Positions 47,111 through 59,500 of a stretch of DNA of 64,000 nucleotides are shown here, in pieces. A program made the position numbers and the translations under genes. Under the pieces are notes generated by a model. It was not told the DNA's origin, did no database searches, and was given only the letters and a program-made list of their open reading frames with translations. The stretch's first letter is position 1. Every line of letters begins with the position of its first letter. The stretch spans positions 19,607,513 through 19,671,512 of the forward strand of contig JAJEKV010000014.1 of the NCBI GenBank assembly GCA_021234155.1, in the 5' to 3' direction. Origin of the DNA: Isoetes taiwanensis. Taxonomy: Eukaryota > Streptophyta > Lycopodiopsida > Isoetales > Isoetaceae.

Positions 47111-49204
47111 AGAAAAAGCAGAATCTTGCTCATGAATGCCGAAGGAAAGTGGAGGCTCAGGACAGTAAGAGAGAAAGATCAAAATAAATATGTGCATTTT
47201 AATTTCTTCTCCAAAAACGTGGAGAAAATTAAATTTAGTCACATCTTTAAGGATGTGCTCACCTCAGTTTTGGGAGAACCTGGGGAAGAAATGTGGCAGC
47301 AAACCACCTTTGGATGGAAGTTTGTAGGAAACCTTAAAAGTATGTTATACAAGCCCAAAGTGGTATTTTCGCAAGAAGAGGAGAACCCATGTCCATGTTC
47401 CAATCCATCCCTTAGGAAGTACATATCTGATGATATAGGGCACATCAGGACGATGGATTTAAGTTTAGTCCATAGTAAAGCCTTGAGAGGGTGGCTCAAG
47501 AATGGACTCAACCATATACCAGACCGACCCTTCACCCTTTTACAGTTCAGAAATGAAATACTAAGCACCACGGAACAGTTTTTTATGGTACATAGACATA
47601 GCATTGCCAGCATGGATCAAGCTCTTATCTCAAAATGCAAAAGCGAAATTATAAGGAAATCATACGTCTTGGCTAAAAAGTTGGTAAAAGGCAGTAAAGT
47701 CCCAAAGAAATTTCAAATCAATGATCCTGCTGTCATCAATAACATAAATTGGTTAGTCAGCAATTTTTATATTGCTGGCATAGACAAAGCTGCCAACAAT
47801 CCAGCATTTATTTGCCCCAAACACATAAGGGAGGAAGCACTCCTCAGGCTAAACAGCGAAGACTTCTGTCAGGAGCAAGGTACTCCACATGATATTACAG
47901 AAACAATTGCTATGGATATCCAGGGCTTTATGGGAGAATGGACTTTGGCAACAAAGGATCTACCCTTTATGCTGGGAATTTTCAAAGCGCACAAGAATAG
48001 TTATAGATGGATAACTAGTGCACACCACTCCATTTTTTCACAACTAGCTTCTCTTGTGGCAGCATGTCTAGGCTTGTTTGTCGAGATATGGCCAAGCATA
48101 TGTGAGGAAAAATTAGCAAAGTTCAACTTTTTTCAGAAAGATAAGATCAAAGCATCATGGATTGTAGAATCTATATATGATGTTACGTGTAACTTGCCAG
48201 CCAAAGTCACTGACGTATTTGTAGCAGATGTGACAAAATGTTATGAAAACATCCCCTTAAAAGGGGAGGAGGGAATATGCCAAATCATAAAGAATATCAT
48301 TTCTAGTGTCTGGAAACATCAAGACAAAAAACGCTCCAACAATAATCTGTGGTACAAAATCTGTGCAAACGGGCAGGTTAAGGTTATATGGAGACATGCT
48401 AAACCCGAAAGCAACAAATGGATATGTATCACGGAAGAAGCATTTGTAGATATGAATGTGTGGTTGTTGCAGAACTGTTTTTTGCAGATGGGCAGCAAGA
48501 TCTGGAGGCAGGCCAAAGGAATCCCCATGGGATTTTCATGCAGTCCAGCTTGGTGCAATTTGTACCTAGCATGGTTTGAGCTCCAATTCATGCTTAAGTG
48601 TGTCCGAGAGGGAAAGTACAGAGAAGCAGCGGCCTTTGCCAATACTTACAGGTATATGGATGACCTTCTTAGTTTGAACAATTGCTACATCAGAAAACAC
48701 TTGGGATTGCAATCCGAAGACAACCCGATTGATACCATCTATAATCTGGAATACCTAAAAATTGAGGATGAAACTGATTACTGGGCTGATTACATAGGGC
48801 TGGAGAACAAGGGCAGGAAGGTGAATTTCCTCAATATGAGCATTGTGGTGCTAGATCCATACCATGGACTGTATGAAACATTCCATTATGACAAACGAGA
48901 TAAACTACCATTTCAAGTCTCCAAATATGTGCAGGCTGAGGCTTGTAGACCGTATGCATGGGCGAAAAATGTTTGCCTCACCTCTATGTTCATACCAACC
49001 CTGTTTCAGCAGCCAATGATATACGCAGATTAATGCAAGCGTTCACTTCTAAAGGATTCATGGAAAGGGACATACAACATACAGTCTACAAAGCACTTAA
49101 AAAAGGTAATTTTCCTGGCCTAAAGTTTGATATATCAGCTGTAATCAGAATCCTAAATAGTTACAAAGTGGAGTGACCACTGGATGTGAACAGTGTAGTG
49201 GGCA

Positions 49205-49286
49205 GGGAGGGTCTCTATGTAGTATAGGGACCCTCCCACCCCTTTACTACATTTTGACCAGCCTATGCCTACCGGTAGGAGGTAGG
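49205..49286 (+). promoter_or_regulatory. 3'-terminal double hairpin, copy A
   Basis: Hairpin 1: GGGAGGGTCTCTAT (49205-49218) pairs with ATAGGGACCCTCCC (49224-49237) with one wobble and a 5-nt loop. Hairpin 2: CCTACC (49268-49273) pairs with GGTAGG (49274-49279), extended by outer CCTA/TAGG. Copy B has the same two structures at the same place with different bases. They probably mark the RNA 3' end used by the reverse transcriptase. Confidence 0.7.
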
Positions 49287-49297
49287 GATTGTTTTAT

Positions 49298-49320
49298 ATA
49301 TATATAAATATATATATATC
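49298..49320. repeat. (TA)n tract between A and A'
   Basis: A short TA run with the ATATAAATAT interruption joins the 3' end of copy A directly to the 5' end of copy A'. The junction sequence equals that at 41780-41810. Confidence 0.95.
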
Positions 49321-52274
49321 CAAACGATGTTTGCAAAGTTTGCTGAAGTGCAGAGGGTAGGAGCGGAAGCAACAAGCAGCTAACAAAAGGCGTAAAAGAA
49401 CTCATCGAAAACAGTTTGGGAGCACCAAATTTTGAATGGAAGTAGGCACGGCAGGAAGATTGGGCTAGGCACAAGACTAAGGTGAGCATCCCATGGTTTG
49501 GGAGGGTGAGATTAACCCAAACACATGTCACAAGATATGGTACAAGTAGTAGAGGGAAAAGCCTATACAGGCAACATCATAAACTAGGAAATCTAACATG
49601 GGCATATGTGGTACAACGGCATTTGTAAGCTTAACGTTTGTAAGTTTAGGATCTATAATACTGAGGGTGAAGAAATTACATGGGACGGATGGAAATCCCA
49701 TATACACATAGGGGCATATGGGAGGTACCCATTAGGGAGGAACTATGCATATAATAAATGAGCAGGTTGGAGACGATATGCGGACATGAGGCATGACCCA
49801 AGGGGCAAATTTCAGAAAAAGCCTGGTAAGGGATCAAGTGGACATTGTAAGTATGAAATAGAAATATGAATTAAAGTAAGGGATGGTAACCACCATAAAT
49901 AAATTAAAGGGGTAAATACCATAAGGTGGGCGGGAACCATACTCCAAAAGAGGCTTTAACAATTATACAAGGTAGAAATTGAATAAAAAAACTGGTAATG
50001 GACTTTCGTGTATTTCACTTTTTAGGTCTAAACAATGCCGGATTTTATCGGGTTAGGGCTAACATGGTGAATTGAGATGAAAGGAAACAAGATCGATCGT
50101 AGTAATTGAATCAAACCCAGTAATTGCAATGAGCAAATATCAAGGGGCCGGATGCAGACAGATTGTAACAAACTGAGTACAAACAAAAAAGGAGATCGCA
50201 AAATAGAAAAAAGGTAAGAGACAGTTAGAGTTTTTTGTGACACATGCATATGGTCGGATTTGCAAAAACAGGGCATGCCGGAACTATATTTGGGAGCACC
50301 ACTTCCGATTCGCGGTCGGCACTTAAGTCCAGCCGGCCCGACCATGGGGAAACATGAGGGATCCCAGAACAGAGGGATTACTAGAGCCAAACTTCTGGAT
50401 CTTATCGACAAAGCCGGCCTGGATCTTAAGGCACTATGTAAAACGGATGGAGAAAATATTGCGCAAACCGAGCAAAGGGTTTTACGGAAAAGATTGTCCG
50501 AGATACAATCCGGCGAGGCAAAGACCAAGTGATGATGGCATAATGAAAAAATTCTTCAAGGCCGACAGAACGACATTAGCACTAGCAACAGAGAAAAGGC
50601 TGCCCCGAAGTCACGAAAGCATAGCGGCATGACCTTGAAGCCATAGAAGCGAGAGCAAATGCAAAGGATTCAACGAGCAAGAAGTGGATGACATAGATCT
50701 AATAGCGCTCAACCCGGGTTCAAAGCAGTGAATCTGCTGGTGTAAATTTTGTTTTGCTTGTAGGCATTGCATTTCCATTGTAATTTGCTTATATGCATAG
50801 CAGATTCGATTGTATTTTGGTGAAGGGCTTAAAAGCCGAAGTTTAGACAACCGCTGCTTACACATCATTGCTTGCATGGTTACCTTGTCTAAAGCTAACT
50901 TGTGCATGTTTCAATGCGGGTAACCTCGTCTAACTCCTCCAAAATAGTTTGTGTGGGATCAAGACATGTGCACAAGATGGTGCAATTTTGGCAGACTTTG
51001 GACTTTGAATACTTCTTTCTTTTGCAAAGTAATAGTAGTTTAACTGCTATGAGACACGGTAAGCATGTTTCAAGTTTACATGAATGATATCTGGGATCTG
51101 GAAATAGGTGTTCAAAGCACGAAAAACAAATTGAAAGTAAGCTTGAGATGTGCTTTTTTAGGCAAAACTCTATGCATTATATTTTGAAAAGACATGTTTA
51201 ATGCAAAGTTTATCATTATGGCAAACTGTCAGCATTGTGGGCATTAGTTTAAGCATAATGATGGAATAGATATTTGGTCTTAGTATTTGGCATACCAGGG
51301 ATGGGATTATCTGGAATAAGTTTAAGATTTTTACAGGCTTGCATTCAGTAATATATGTGGTATGAACACACCAGCATAATAAGAAAAGCCATTATGGGGC
51401 ATGAACTCTGAAATAAACGGTTGCAATAGTTGCATAAAAGTTTGACATCTTTCTAATTCGAATATTTTAAACAGTAATGATGGCATAAAAAATATGCCGA
51501 TTCTCTGAAGCAAAACAGGAATAAATATGAGTCTAGTTTGCATTTTCTACAATAAAGGTCTTGTAAAAATAAGGCAAAAGGAAAAAACCACTGATAGAGG
51601 CAGCAAAAAGATTTAGACTTCTGAACATTAGGGAAATGAAGAGAAATCTAGCTTGCATTCTCTATAATACAGGTTTTGGCATAAATAGAGCATAAATAGG
51701 TTTTGCCAAGCTGTTCACATTATGTGCTGAAACTTTAAGAATTCTTGACTGATAAAGTTTGGTTTTCTTTGTCTAAGCATACCAAGTATGAGAAATACAT
51801 AATATAAAATTGCTGTTTAGCTTGCATTCAGGAATATGGCTAGACAGTAGGGAGCATAGAATATGAAATATTATGGGGAATAAACTCTAAAATTGACGGT
51901 TGCATTAGGTATGGGACATTGCTGAATTTTTACATGCTTTGATTCTGAAAGTTTAACCATTAAAAGGGATATGAAAATGATTATAGACTTCAGAGCATAG
52001 AAGAAATAAATAGGAGGTTAGTTTGCCTAATGCAGGTTCTTTGCACGCATAAGTTAAAATGATAAACTACGAATGGAAGTATTACAGTATAAAATAAGAG
52101 TTTATGGACTAGGTCATGGAAATAGCAGTGATAAAAGAAGAAAGAATTAGGAATTGGACAGGGCCTTAAGGTTCTCCCAAGATTTGGGAACTGATAAATC
52201 CAGATCTGCCTGGACCCCTAGAGGGAAGGGTAAGGATGGACGCTTCGAGTAGGTTCTGGGAACCGAAAACGGCA

Positions 52275-52280
<6 letters not shown>
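49321..52280 (+). mobile_element. Truncated copy A' (5' part only)
   Basis: Near-identical to 41809-44755 of copy A: leader, exon 1 and most of intron 1. It ends at GGCAACGGATATA, where a long (TA)n tract and copy B begin; the remainder of A' (exons 2 and 3) is absent from the window. From 50940 to 52280 it matches copy A almost base for base. From about 49740 to 50930 it carries many small differences, mostly at CAG or CTG triplets of copy A. Read as a nested or adjacent insertion, B entered at the TATA of A'. Confidence 0.85.
50344..50730 (+). pseudogene. Exon 1 remnant in copy A'
   Basis: It starts MGKHEGSQNRGITRAKLLDL, like copy A. It then loses frame within about 45 codons through small insertions and deletions, for example near 50465 and 50480. 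The rest is recognisable only piecewise in other frames. It encodes no intact product, unless the differences are assembly errors. Confidence 0.75.

Positions 52281-52343
<63 letters not shown>
52281..52343. repeat. (TA)n tract between A' and B
   Basis: An uninterrupted run of about 30 TA units lies between GGCAACGGA of A' and CGAAGTCTAGGG of B. The length may be imprecise in the assembly. Confidence 0.97.
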
Positions 52344-52344
<1 letters not shown>

Positions 52345-53281
52345 GAAGTCTAGGGTTAGCCTATGATTTGGCCTAGGTACTGATTTTGACCATGGCTGGT
52401 CTAAGTTGTATGATCAATTATCAAGATTTTGTTTAATCGTCTTGTTTCATGTGTACTATAGGCACCACTCTGCCTAGGGGTAGTTTGACTACAAGAACTG
52501 TTTCCTAAATGGATCTCTAGAATACTGAACCTTTTGGTTTTTATGGCCAAATCACGCGAACACATTGTTGTTTCTAGGCATTTTGATCTCACCCGAATAA
52601 TCAATTAGCTTTGAGGAACACAAGTATCCAATAGGGTCCCACTGGATAGTGGCTGTTAGCATAACCAACCGTGGTGCTATAATCATATGGATTGGTTTTA
52701 TAATGTAGTGAACCTGGTACTGCTCATAATTTTTTTATTGGAGTCCCCTTATCAAGACACTTAATGGTAGTGTGGTGCTTAATTCTATGGCCCCAAACAA
52801 ATAGTGTATTCCATGAAATTGGGTGTATTGACCTAGTATTACTGGGGCCCTAATGAGGTTTGACTACCCTCATGTATTGTGAATTCTGAGGTACGTTTTG
52901 CCTGTGGGATCAAGTGTAGTGCTCAGCACATGTGAAAATTTGATTGGTGCTGGGTAACATTTGCCAAGGGTTTTTGTACTGAATTTTTGTGAACGGTTCT
53001 GCTATTTGGATGAACTTTATAGGATGTTGATAAGTGGGAATGACTAGGATTTCTCCATTGATTTATTTGAGTTACCAACATGAATGAGAACATGCAGTCA
53101 GTATGTTCCTAATGCACTTGGGCGTGGGTTTGCTAGTACATTATGGTAAATAGTGGCAAACATAATGTGTTCGAAATGTTGCGGTATACTTTATGACATA
53201 CGAAATTTTTGGTGAAATACTTAAGCTATTTTCCTGCCCTAATAGTAACGAAACCCTAGGCCTTGTGGCGCAGGGCACAGC

Positions 53282-53400
53282 ATGAACTGTTTTCCGGCAG
53301 GCAAGATACGCCTATGGATCATTGCCTGGCTAGCAAAAGGCATCGCTCTTGACATCATTACGGGATCACGTCGTCATTGCGAAGTGCTGGCACAGCACAG
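53282..53400 (+). other. Candidate 5' exon with short upstream ORF (copy B)
   Basis: An ATG opens MNCFPAGKIRLWIIAWLAKG, conserved with copy B' (62600). A donor, CACAG|GTAACTAACC, ends it at 53400, and an acceptor, TATCTCAG, at 53544 would join it to exon 1. In neither copy does the joined frame continue into exon 1: a stop follows at once. It therefore looks like an upstream ORF in a spliced leader. Copy B has CACAG twice where B' has it once. Confidence 0.4.
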
Positions 53401-53546
53401 GTAACTAACCTCTGGCATTACCCTAATCTTTCTTTTAAACAAATACAGATTATGAGTTTGGACTCAGGTAATGTGATTACGAACAGATTAGGGTAGGGAC
53501 GTCCCTTTAAATAGGCTGCATCCTCTTCGTTTATGCTATCTCAGTC

Positions 53547-56500
53547 ATTAGCAAAGTGGGCAGACCTGAGGGCGCTCACAATAAGGGCCTGACCAGGGCA
53601 AATCTGATAGAGTTTCTTAGGAAAAATGGCCTGGAGCATGAAGCTACGCAGCCCACAAAGGCGCAATTAGTTGAGCTCTGCAGGGCGAATGGTCTGGATC
53701 CCAATAAAGCTAAGAATGACCCTGGGATCAGGAAGTTCATACCAGGTTTTAAGCCATGCAGCAAGATTTCAAAGAGTGTGGATGCATCTACTAGCAGCAT
53801 TGATGTTGTGGCCTTGTCTAATTCCATAGAAGAGGACGATTCTGAGGATGACATACAGCCAAATCAGGTTTCTCCTTAATTTTGTATGTGTAAATTTAGG
53901 CCATGGATATGGAATCTGCTCTCTAAAGTAGCAAGATGTCTTTGGGTGGACATAATTTGTGGCTTTCGTTGTTATCTCCTCTACTGCTGTTTTCCCTTGA
54001 AGAATTATTTTCTTTCTCTGTTATATAAGGTTCCCTGCTCTAGCATTTCGAATTCCTTGTGATGTACTGTCTGTGTATAATTTTAATCTCAGATTTCTTG
54101 GGAGGTGTTTGAGCAGCATTTCTTGCATTCTACCATTGGTCACATCTGTGTGTCATTTCCAGCATTTCTTGCTTTCTGCCCTGCTCGATTTTATTTCCTG
54201 TAGTATTATGAATCAGTCCTCTGAGATCTTGTAGTTAAACAAGTAGCAGAACTACAAACATTAGACAGGGTCTAGTTGTCACACATTATTTGGTCATACC
54301 TTTGCTAGTTTATTGTTTAATTTACCTTGGGCCTATCTCTACACCTTATCTAACTTGCTGATGACACTATAGTAATTGGTATCCGGATATATTTGCATCT
54401 GATTAAAGGGCTTAGGATTACGTGATTGGGTTGGTGGTCGGTGCAGGGTATGGTAGTGGAATAGGAAGGATCTTGCTATGATTTTGTTTAATGCATTACT
54501 CCTCTTTGTGGGGCTGTGATTATAATATCGGTAACATATGGCAAATATGATGGATTTCTATCTGGTATGTTTAAACCAATGGGTTTAATTGCTGGGAAAA
54601 TGAATTCTCTCTTGGTATCACAGATTTATTCTAGCTCTGGTATAATGTTTCTGACCCTTAGAGCTAGGCTTTTACATGCTTAGAGGTTTAGCTTGACTGC
54701 TGCCTAATCTACTATTATGGGTTATACATGTTGCATGCTTGAAATCTGCTATGTATCATTGATAGGATCTGCACCATCATTTAACATCAATTTAGTCTGA
54801 AATAGGCTGTGACCAGCTGGATAAAGCAATGGGTTGTGCATATGATATGATTATTTAGTAATCTGGTGGTCTGCTATTTACTACAGCAATAACAGTGGTA
54901 TTAGATAGGTTCTCTTGATGAATATTTGCTTAATATTGGCTTATTGATTTACTGATTCCATTACACTTGTTTTATTTGTTAATTTGTGGGTAAAGGGCCG
55001 AAAGGCCAAGGTTGTTCATAGCTTACCTGCTAGCATAGGCATTATTACCCTTCTTAGGCTAATGTATGCTTTTTTGCTGCAGGTAACCGAACTCCTTCTC
55101 CCATACTCTGTGGTTATGGAGCATTGTGCATTCTTGTCGAATGTTTCAAGCTTTTGAACAAAACTGGGTTTAAATTTTGTAATCATATCTTGGTAAGTTT
55201 ATTCTGCTGATTTATGCAGCTGCTGTGTATGGGTAAACTATGATCCCCACCTTTACCTTCTTCTGTATGCACTTAGCAACTGATTTATTTTATGCATTTT
55301 TTAAACAGATTATTGGAGTTGTTTTGGTCAAACATTTTGTATAAGAATCTTAGTTTCTTGTCTATTGCTAAAGATAACATCTAGGGTCATAATTGATCAT
55401 GAATCTTGGCTTTCATAAATGCATTACATATGTCCTATTGGGATATGGAAATTCATAGGTTGGTTCTGGGTTTACTTGAATTCATCACTGTTTAATGTCT
55501 TTTATGTCTTCCATCACTTATGTTGGTCTTATGAGCTTGACTAGTTCCCTATTGTTCCATTAAAAGTTATAGTATGGTGTGCCAATAATTTTTTAATCCA
55601 GTTGCCTTAGTACTTCAGTGGCCTGCTTTAGGCTATATAAAATGCATCTAGGCATAGGACTGGTGTGCTGTATTCGTATCTTTCGGCTGTTTATTTGATA
55701 GCCTACCAAGTCTTGTATTTAAGGTTTTGTTTACAATAATTTCCTTGATTTTCTCTGTTGTTTATACTCTGTTTGATGCATTTTCATGGTTAAACCAGTT
55801 ATTGAATTTTTTCGGACCTATGCACAGAATATTGTGGCCTTAGGCTGTTAGGTTGCTCTGATTTTTTGTACTTGGGTAATGTTTAAATTTTGTTAAGGTC
55901 TTTAGGACCTCCTTTGCTGAATAATTAACAGCCCTGGATGGTTTGTATGGCAAAAACTTGAGTGTGCTAAATCAGAGTTGAATAGGTGGTCTCTACTTAA
56001 AACTCCTTTATGGTTAGGCATTTATTAAGTTTTTCTTGACTATTATGGTTTCTTTGGCTTAATCTACGCAGTACTTTGCATTTCTATGGACTAGGTTAGT
56101 TGTTCATGCATATCTTCTAATTTTACTTTAAAAGCAACCCTAGGTTGTAATTTTTGGTTATCTGCTTGAGTTTTAGTAAAGTCTCTAAGGCCTCCCCTTT
56201 TGGGGTCTGATAAGTCCAGTCTTCCTTTTAGTTAGTAAGGTTGTACTTGGATATCTTGGCAAGTCTTAAGATTTGTCCAGGTTAGTATATATACCCGATT
56301 TCAGGTCACTGGTTTTACCAGTGAGGGCCTTAGGGATACTTAGTGATACTTTAGGATCTTAAGGATTGTAAATAGTATTTAGTAATGTATTGATTATGAT
56401 TCTGTTCAATCATTCTAACATTACTGTTTTCAGGAAGGCAATTCCAATGTAAGGCAGATTTTCAATATCAATGAGAACAACCAGCATATGAAGTTTCAGG

Positions 56501-59500
56501 CTGCTCAGAGCGGGCTGAATAACAGACCTGGATGGTACCAGGAACTTGCCAATTTGGGGTATGCTGTTGCTGGAATTGTGGCACCTAACAAGGCCGTGCA
56601 GACTGTGTTGGCATGCATCAGTAATCGGGAAATACATAACCTGTTTATCTCTAAGGAATGCGGTTTGGTTGAAGGTGAGATCTCAGCCATATTATTCTTG
56701 GGGTTTGATAAAATGCTGAAGTTAGTGTCAAGCTTCAAAAAAGCTGAGTACAGTAAGTGTTATGACCTTGTGGTAAACACCTATAACACTCTTCCTGGCA
56801 TACACATTGCTGAAGATAGGCAAGACCTTCATGACCTCTTAGCTTTCATCAAAGGACTTACTGCCTTGCAAATCCAAAGCAACATCAAGCCTTTGTCCTT
56901 TGTTCAAAATACCAAGGCTAAACCTGCTGAGAATATAGAGGACCCACCAATTACGCTTGACAATTGTTTGTTTGATGTTGATGCACTAGATGAGAATGGG
57001 CCTTTTGATAATAATGTAGCTGAGGAACCGGAATTGTATGATGCTGATGATGAAAGTAGGATAAGGGAAACTCTAGAGGAATATAGCCTCAGGGAACTCA
57101 ACTTCTTTAACTGTGGGGCATTCCCCATTATGTCAAGCAGAAATGTTGAAATTCATGGTGAGCAATTTGGGCAGACTCTCTGGACCAGCAAGAACTTAGG
57201 TATTATTGCCCCTATCGGTAAGGAATCATGGGCCATGCTTGCACGGCTTAAGAGAGAAGAGGTGTTAAAAGCTGAAGCTGATGCGGTCTCTTTTACAAAG
57301 CATATCAGAAAGGTTGACCTTAAACTGCCCTTTGATCTTGAATTACTGAACAGGACCTGTCAGATTGGCACTACTCTTTATATTGGCCAAAAAGGCCATA
57401 TGGCAAAAATCGAGGAGAAGAGAAACAATTTCTACCTCATGAGGATCTTTAGAACCTACTGCCCCTTCCTCAAATGTGACTGCGACAAGGTATGTGATGA
57501 GAAATGCCCTGATAATATCATTTGGTTTGACCATTTTGTGTGGTTTATGCTTAACAACTTGGAGAAGATATGGCCGAGAGAAACCATGCAAATGAGGTTT
57601 GCATTATTTTCAAATTTTCTGGCCACAGAACCAGTTAAAGGTGTTGTGCTGTCCTTCATAGGATTTCTCACAATAAGGGAGCTTATGGTACGTATGACTC
57701 ATAAGCTTGCAGAAAATGTGAATATTAATCTCAGGAATGAGTTTGGAAACTCCAAGGCTGTGGAGATTATTGAGAAGACTATCAGATCAAAAAAGTTTCT
57801 GATTGATCATATGCATGATAATAGCAGTATGGGTTTTGCACCTAGCTACAAAAAGAGAGCTTTGCCTACAAATGTTACTGCTGGATTACTCAGGCCTCCA
57901 AAGCTTTCTAGAGCTGCTGGAGCGCAGATCACACCTATCTCTGGAAGTTCTGCCCCTGGGGAAGTTGAAACGGATGCGGGTACCAGAACTGTAAGTACCA
58001 AGGCAGTGATTGCTCAGCCGCACAAGGCAACCCACTGGTTAGTCATCTTTTATTAAAGTAATTGCTCTATTTATAAAAATTTTTTTTAGTATGATTGCTT
58101 CAATTACAATAGTTGTTTCTTGCCTGAATGTGCTTGCACTGCATACTCAATCTTCTGGCCACAGTGCCATATATTCAAGGGATTTTTTATCCCAAATCTT
58201 TACTGGCCGAATTTTCTCTGACTGTTCATTGGTGAACAGATCAAAAGGAGAATAATAACTTCAAGAATCGATGGGAGACTCAAGCTGCAAGTGGTTCATG
58301 AGAAACAAAACAGAAAATTTGTTCATTTTACTTACTTTTCAAAGCAAGTCGACAAAATAGATTTCACCAGTTTGTTCAAGACAGTTTTAATTAGGTTTTT
58401 TGGTAATGACGGATGTGAGATTTGGGATAACACTGTTTTTGGCTGGAGATACTCTCCCAATCTTAAAAACATTTGCTATAAACCTAAATTGGTTTTTTCT
58501 GATGTAAGGCAACCAGCATGCCCTTGTTCTATTCCAAGACTTAAAAAGTTTATTGATCCAATCATTGGGCATATCAGGACCACTGACTTGAATATTATAC
58601 ACTGTAAGGGCCTTAGGAACTGGTTTGCCCGGGGGTTGAATTTTATTCCTGACTATCCGTTTACACTTGAGCAATATAAATTGGAAATGGTTGACTTGAT
58701 TGAACAATTCTTTTATGTCCACAGGCATATGTTTAGCAATTATGAAGTTGACACCATTGATGAGTGCAAGAAAGTATTAAAAAAGGAAACTAAGTGGGCT
58801 GCTAAGAGCTTCATTCAGTCTAATCTTGGGACAAAGAAAAAATTCTTAGTGCAGGATGTTGCAATTTTAAAGAACCTAGAATGGTTGACTTGTAATCTCT
58901 ACACCTCAGGGGTTGATAAAGCTGCCAATAATCCTGCATTCATCTGTCCTCTTCACATTAGAAATATGGCTGACAAAAGACTGAGCAGCAATGACTTTAC
59001 TAAGTGTTGCATAAATCAGGAAGATCTCATCACACAGATAAAAAATGATCTGCTTGAACTATTGGGAGAAGAGTACACTGGTACCAATGAACTTCCTTAT
59101 CTACTTGGAATATTCAAAGCACACAAAGGAGAGTATAGGTGGATTACCAATGCTCATGACACCATTTTTTCCACAGTAGCTTCTGTTATCACAGCAGGAC
59201 TTAATCGGATGATGGAAATGTGGCCCATTATTTGCCATGATAAATGTAAGGCTGGAAACCTTTGGCAGCATAACAACATCAAGGCTTCATGGATTGTGAA
59301 TTCAATATTTGATGTAACTTGCAACCTACCTGCCAAGGTTAATGATGTCTTTGTTGCAGACGTAACGAAATGTTACGAGAACATTCCGCTTGACGGTGAC
59401 GATGGTATTTGTAAAGTAATGGAAGCAATTATTGAGCAGGTGTGGAAATACAAAAAGAGGATTCATGGTAATTACGAAATGTGGTACCAAGTTGGTAAGA

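Larger units (their letters stand above)
42837..49176 (+). pseudogene. Copy A spliced gene (SAP-like, unknown, RT), decayed
   Basis: Inferred exons: 42837-43202, 45005-46655, 47111-49176, all joined in phase 0. Exon 1 starts MGKHEGSQNRGITRAKLLDL, a basic Gly-rich lead into SAP-like helices. Exon 2 carries GQKGHMAK and CPFLKCCC motifs seen in copy B. Exon 3 is a reverse transcriptase: DKAANNPAFIC, GIFKAHKNSYRW, VADVTKCYENIPL, GIPMGFSCSPAWCNLYL, YRYMDDLLSLNN. It is broken in several places: in-frame TGA at 45164, 45423 and 46650 (the last two codons before the inferred donor), a one-base frame change near 45370, and a small deletion near 48970 that shifts the last 70 codons. No TAA or TAG interrupts it. 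It cannot make the full protein unless these are misread. Confidence 0.75.
41809..49297 (+). mobile_element. Reverse-transcriptase element, copy A
   Basis: This element of about 7.5 kb lies between two (TA)n tracts. Parts: leader (41809-42836), exon 1, intron 1, exon 2, intron 2, exon 3, then a 3' end with two hairpins (49205-49237 and 49262-49286) and a T/TA-rich terminus. There are no LTRs and no long poly(A). The polymerase is Penelope-like (see the gene entry). A' repeats its first 3 kb, and B is a diverged relative with the same layout. Confidence 0.8.
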
